In this document: positions 61,684 through 64,000 of the stretch, piece by piece | Numbering within the stretch: the stretch's first letter is position 1 | Layout of the letters: each line of letters opens with the position of its first letter | Assembly (NCBI RefSeq): GCF_030518155.1 | Contig: NZ_JAULRU010000569.1 | Location: 283,563 to 347,562 of the forward strand | DNA: 64,000 nt | Reading direction: 5' to 3' | Source of the DNA: Gilvimarinus gilvus | GTDB lineage: Bacteria > Pseudomonadota > Gammaproteobacteria > Pseudomonadales > Cellvibrionaceae | Made by a program: the position numbers and the translations under genes | The notes under the pieces: generated by a model | Seen by the model: the letters and a program-made list of their open reading frames with translations, nothing else | Told to the model about the DNA's origin: nothing | Database searches by the model: none

Positions 61684-61901
61684 CTTCGAAATTTCAGTGT
61701 ATTTCATGCCATTTCACATTCTTCATTTTGCCGATTTGCCAAGTAAGGATCGGATGATTCTGAGGTCAGCGAATCGCAGTATGCGCGAAAAGTAAGCGGG
61801 CTTGGCCCGATGGAGTGAAGCCTCAGCTACAATTTTTAGATAGTGAATTGGACGGTTTAGGATCTCGCCCACCAATCACTCAAAAAGCAGCAAGCTAAAT
61901 A
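61684..61901. other. Spacer between the transposase repeat and the AbiE operon
   Basis: No gene is seen. It has CTGAGGT (61759-61765) and CCTCAG (61821-61826) that could pair at distance, weakly resembling the hairpin segment at 63738-63823 beyond the other end of abiE. Confidence 0.35.
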
Positions 61902-62816
61902 TTACGATTTCAGTATTTTTTCCAGCTCATTCAACTGCTGCGCATAAGCTTCTGGATTACTTTTCTTGAATTTTTCCAGGTTAAGGAGCTTCCATTTCAC
62001 TGAGGGGAATTTTTGATAATCGTAGATTGACCAATCCGGCTTGAGGCGATTAAGGCTCAACAAAAAGGTTTTATCCTCTTCGTTCAAACTACCCCTGCCC
62101 GCGTCGATGAGCTGGAGTCTCGTGGCCTCGTAGTCGTCGTAGCTAAACTCGATCTCGCTCATGCCTTGGAATTGACTTTCAAAAGCCGCACGCTGATCCT
62201 GCAGGTTTGGAACAAGCATTTCGTGGGTCGGGCGATTACTACTCACTAATCCCAGAATAAACCCTTGCTTAATCTCGTCAGTAAAGGCTTTATTGTCTAG
62301 CCCTTCATTTTCAAAAAAGAGCTTCACATCAAATAAATCTCTTGGGTGCTGCCTATCAAGGGCAGCGCACAATTTGCCGCCATATAGCTGTGCTAAGGGC
62401 ACCAGCGGCATGGTACAAAACGCATCGAACTGCTCTTGTGCAGCCTCGCAAAGGGGCACTTTATTTGGCTCGCCTAGCAAGCCCCGCCCTACCATGTTCA
62501 CCTCAATCTTAATGAGCACACCGCGCTCATCAAGCTGTAGCTTACAAACATTTTCTTTATGCTGCACCCATATTGATGGACGCAGTGCCTCGATACGTTC
62601 TTTAATCCTTAGCAAGGCCGAATTAATGCCTTCCAGCGTTTCATTACGCTCGGCAATCTCGACATAGGTTAAGTCGATATCGACTGACAGCCTCGGCATA
62701 TTTCGTACAAAAAGGTTGATTGCCGTACCACCATGCATGGCAAAACACGCCTCTTTGGCAACTTCTGGCAACACATCCAGCAAGAGCCCCACTTGCCTTT
62801 TATAGGCTTCATTCAT
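61902..62816 (-). CDS. abiEii: AbiEii-type nucleotidyltransferase toxin
   Basis: A 304-residue toxin of the AbiE (type IV) toxin-antitoxin/phage-abortive system. The DNA polymerase beta-like motif is HGGTAINLF (residues 28-36) with SVDIDLTY (D46 and D48), and a further acidic/basic motif is KLCAALDRQHPRDLFDVKLF. AbiEii proteins bind GTP and act on tRNA in known members. It follows AbiEi with an 8-base overlap, as usual. It lies between a truncated transposase and an IS3-type element, i.e. on mobile DNA. Confidence 0.92.
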   Translation of the reverse strand: MNEAYKRQVGLLLDVLPEVAKEACFAMHGGTAINLFVRNMPRLSVDIDLTYVEIAERNETLEGINSALLRIKERIEALRPSIWVQHKENVCKLQLDERGVLIKIEVNMVGRGLLGEPNKVPLCEAAQEQFDAFCTMPLVPLAQLYGGKLCAALDRQHPRDLFDVKLFFENEGLDNKAFTDEIKQGFILGLVSSNRPTHEMLVPNLQDQRAAFESQFQGMSEIEFSYDDYEATRLQLIDAGRGSLNEEDKTFLLSLNRLKPDWSIYDYQKFPSVKWKLLNLEKFKKSNPEAYAQQLNELEKILKS

Positions 62817-63582
62817 TTATGCTCACCAGCTCTTTGGGTACGGTTATCTGATACTTCGAAACATAAACACCGTCATTCACGATAGCGCGTTTACCGGAAC
62901 CCAAGTCGACCGTATCCAGGTTGATATGGCTTAGCCATTCGTGGCCCGCCTTATCCGCCAAGTACAAAAACAAGCGTTTTACCTTTACGGAAGTACAGCT
63001 TTGCAGCAGTGCCTGAACGCTGGCTGGTCGTAGATTGTTTAACCCTTCCATCAACTCAAACACTTCCAAAAGCGGTTGGGACTTAGGAGCCAGGTATAAG
63101 CACTCCATTATGGCTCGAGCGGGGTTTGATACCTTTACCTTGAAACTCTTGTGCCCTATTTCGACTAAGCCAATATCAGGCGGTAGAAACGACGTCAGCT
63201 TACAATCCACGCTGACGCCCCAATCCCGCTTTTTAAACCACAGCGGCAAACGGTCTTCGGTACCACCGAATAGCTGTACAGACTTGGTAGCCAGCTCTAA
63301 ATAATGTGCCTTGCCCTGTATGGAGAGCGCCGTTTTGGCGGCTGGATGTATGGAGAGACCTAGCTGGGCCTGTAAGGCATAGATGCCGCCCAAATAGTCC
63401 ACTTGGTCACCGTGGCGTATAAGCGCCCCGGTACCGATAGAGTCAAACCACCGGCTGCGCTTATAGCGCTTCTGCAAATCAAGGCTATAACCCTGACCAT
63501 CAAGCCACGCCGAAGATAGCACGGCGCCCAAAGGCTGAGTGCTAAGCAAATGGTTTAATTTTGACTCTTTTTCGGTACTCAT
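62809..63582 (-). CDS. abiEi: AbiEi-type antitoxin/transcriptional repressor
   Basis: A 257-residue antitoxin: an N-terminal winged-helix region (about residues 10-95: LSTQPLGAVLSSAWLDGQGY, KRYKRSRWFDSIGTGALIR) and a C-terminal antitoxin domain (ARAIMECLYLAPK, KVKRLFLYLADKAGHEWLSHI). It matches AbiEi in the AbiEi_3/4 style. Known AbiEi proteins repress their own operon by binding two inverted repeats, and two such repeats are present here at 63574 and 63646. Its ATG (63582-63580) is the spacer of the first repeat. Confidence 0.88.
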   Translation of the reverse strand: MSTEKESKLNHLLSTQPLGAVLSSAWLDGQGYSLDLQKRYKRSRWFDSIGTGALIRHGDQVDYLGGIYALQAQLGLSIHPAAKTALSIQGKAHYLELATKSVQLFGGTEDRLPLWFKKRDWGVSVDCKLTSFLPPDIGLVEIGHKSFKVKVSNPARAIMECLYLAPKSQPLLEVFELMEGLNNLRPASVQALLQSCTSVKVKRLFLYLADKAGHEWLSHINLDTVDLGSGKRAIVNDGVYVSKYQITVPKELVSINE

Positions 63583-63588
63583 AGTACC
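63574..63588. promoter_or_regulatory. abiE operator 1, overlapping the abiEi start codon
   Basis: GGTACT (63574-63579), spacer CAT, AGTACC (63583-63588). The spacer is the ATG start codon read on the plus strand. TT and AA flanks extend the symmetry. It matches the second copy at 63646. Confidence 0.75.
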
Positions 63589-63645
63589 AAACTAACCAAT
63601 TTTTTAAACCAGATCAATCAATAAGTTTATATTTTCCAATTTTTT

Positions 63646-63660
63646 GGTACTTTAAGTACC
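63646..63660. promoter_or_regulatory. abiE operator 2, upstream
   Basis: GGTACT (63646-63651), spacer TTA, AGTACC (63655-63660), again with TT/AA flanks. Its centre lies 72 bases from that of operator 1, about seven helical turns, so AbiEi bound at both could act on the same face. Confidence 0.75.
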
Positions 63661-63685
63661 TAAATATAGGATTTTTTAAACTAAG

Positions 63686-63856
63686 AGCGGCTTTGCCGCC
63701 TCATACGCCACCATTGAGACCAACGAGAACAATGGTACTTTTGGGGCTCAGCCTTGTCGATAAGAGGAGGCAAGACGAGCGAAGCATGAGCGTTAATGGC
63801 CGAAGGCCGCTGAGCCCCAAAAGCCCAAAAAATAGGCCTCTGCCAAAGCAGAGGCC
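63686..63856. other. Hairpin-rich segment of unknown role
   Basis: Three structures lie in 171 bases: GCGGC-TTT-GCCGC (about 63686-63698); a perfect 15-base inverted repeat CTTTTGGGGCTCAGC (63738-63752) and GCTGAGCCCCAAAAG (63809-63823) around 56 bases; and GGCCTCTGC (63835-63843) with GCAGAGGCC (63848-63856), which on the minus strand is followed by TATTTTTT and could terminate. No gene is seen. Possible small RNA, REP-like element, or IS flank. Confidence 0.45.
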
Positions 63857-63879
63857 ATTATGTAGTGGCATAGTTAATT

Positions 63880-64000
63880 TGGCCACCTAATTAGAGGTGA
63901 TATGATCACTTCTTAGACACATAGGTGACCAATGAGTAAACGAACAAGACCAACTTTTAGCCCCGAGTTTAGACTGGAATCGGCCCAGCTGGTAGTCGAT
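63880..64000 (+). mobile_element. Left part of an IS3-family insertion sequence
   Basis: A transposase gene of IS3 OrfA type begins at 63932, preceded by a region containing CACCTAATTAGAGGTG (63885-63900, a small dyad) that could include the left terminal repeat. The element continues beyond the window, so its right end and target duplication cannot be seen. The left boundary near 63880 is an estimate. Confidence 0.6.
63932..64000 (+). CDS. IS3-family OrfA transposase (partial)
   Basis: The first 23 codons of a helix-turn-helix transposase subunit: MSKRTRPTFSPEFRLESAQL, as in the IS3/IS911 OrfA N-terminus (basic start, then SPEF-R-E-A-x-x-L). AGGTGACC precedes the ATG. It runs off the window. 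Confidence 0.8.
   Translation, partial: MSKRTRPTFSPEFRLESAQLVVD

Noticed and set aside
63738..63823. Integron attC-like site.
   Set aside because: The long inverted repeat lacks the R'/R'' core sites (GTTRRRY) and no integrase or cassette array is present.

Overview
The window looks like the chromosome of a marine, polysaccharide-degrading gammaproteobacterium, most plausibly from the Cellvibrionaceae/Cellvibrionales. This is inferred from the gene set: tmk/holB/tatD, recX-recA-pncC, serA/serC, fadD, a rhombosortase, a GH43 enzyme with an AbfB-like domain, a chitinase remnant, and a TSP3-repeat lipoprotein. I could not run a phylogenetic search, so the family is an inference.

Layout. 1-3810 (minus): three genes of a Wadjet/Mks condensin-type anti-plasmid system (jetA, jetB and most of jetC; jetD would lie off the left edge). 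3922-4932: a ParD-like antitoxin overlapping a type I methionine aminopeptidase, behind a palindrome. 4954-8426: chitinase remnant, a secreted protein, cheV and a CDF cation exporter. 8502-13062: an HME-RND metal efflux operon (czcI-like, adaptor, pump) without an outer-membrane factor. 13135-18935: a six-gene block (ECF sigma, RskA-type anti-sigma, DUF4331 protein, cadherin-like lipoprotein, TPR protein, HupE/UreJ protein). Both its transcription units carry the same promoter-like motif, so it looks like an autoregulated regulon of unknown function. 19090-31272: mostly housekeeping or solitary genes (dkgB, rlmA, CvpA-like, mdh, GH43, TSP3 lipoprotein, MFS, cold shock, tautomerase-like, AraC, lipocalin-like). 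31338-35063: DUF2339 membrane protein and a membrane-anchored XRE regulator. 35403-40835: tmk-holB-transglycosylase-pilZ-tatD-dUTPase, with rluA inserted on the opposite strand. 41145-46432: MMPL/RND exporter, LolA-like protein, beta-barrel and TetR. 46547-59034: ppiB, lpxH, hemN (with a well-placed Anr/FNR box), patatin, fadD, NUDIX, NIF3-like, serA, serC, rhombosortase, recX, recA, pncC. 59235-64000: accessory tail with a DUF2147 protein, an AT-rich two-gene operon of unknown function, a truncated Y1 transposase with its flanking repeat, an AbiE toxin-antitoxin pair with two matching operators, a hairpin-rich segment, and the start of an IS3-type element.

Cross-cutting features. Several intergenic gaps hold tandem arrays of different 7-base units, one of which forms the recX stop codon. 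The recA LexA-box promoter is separated from recA by a 181-base inverted-repeat element that begins almost exactly at the predicted transcription start.
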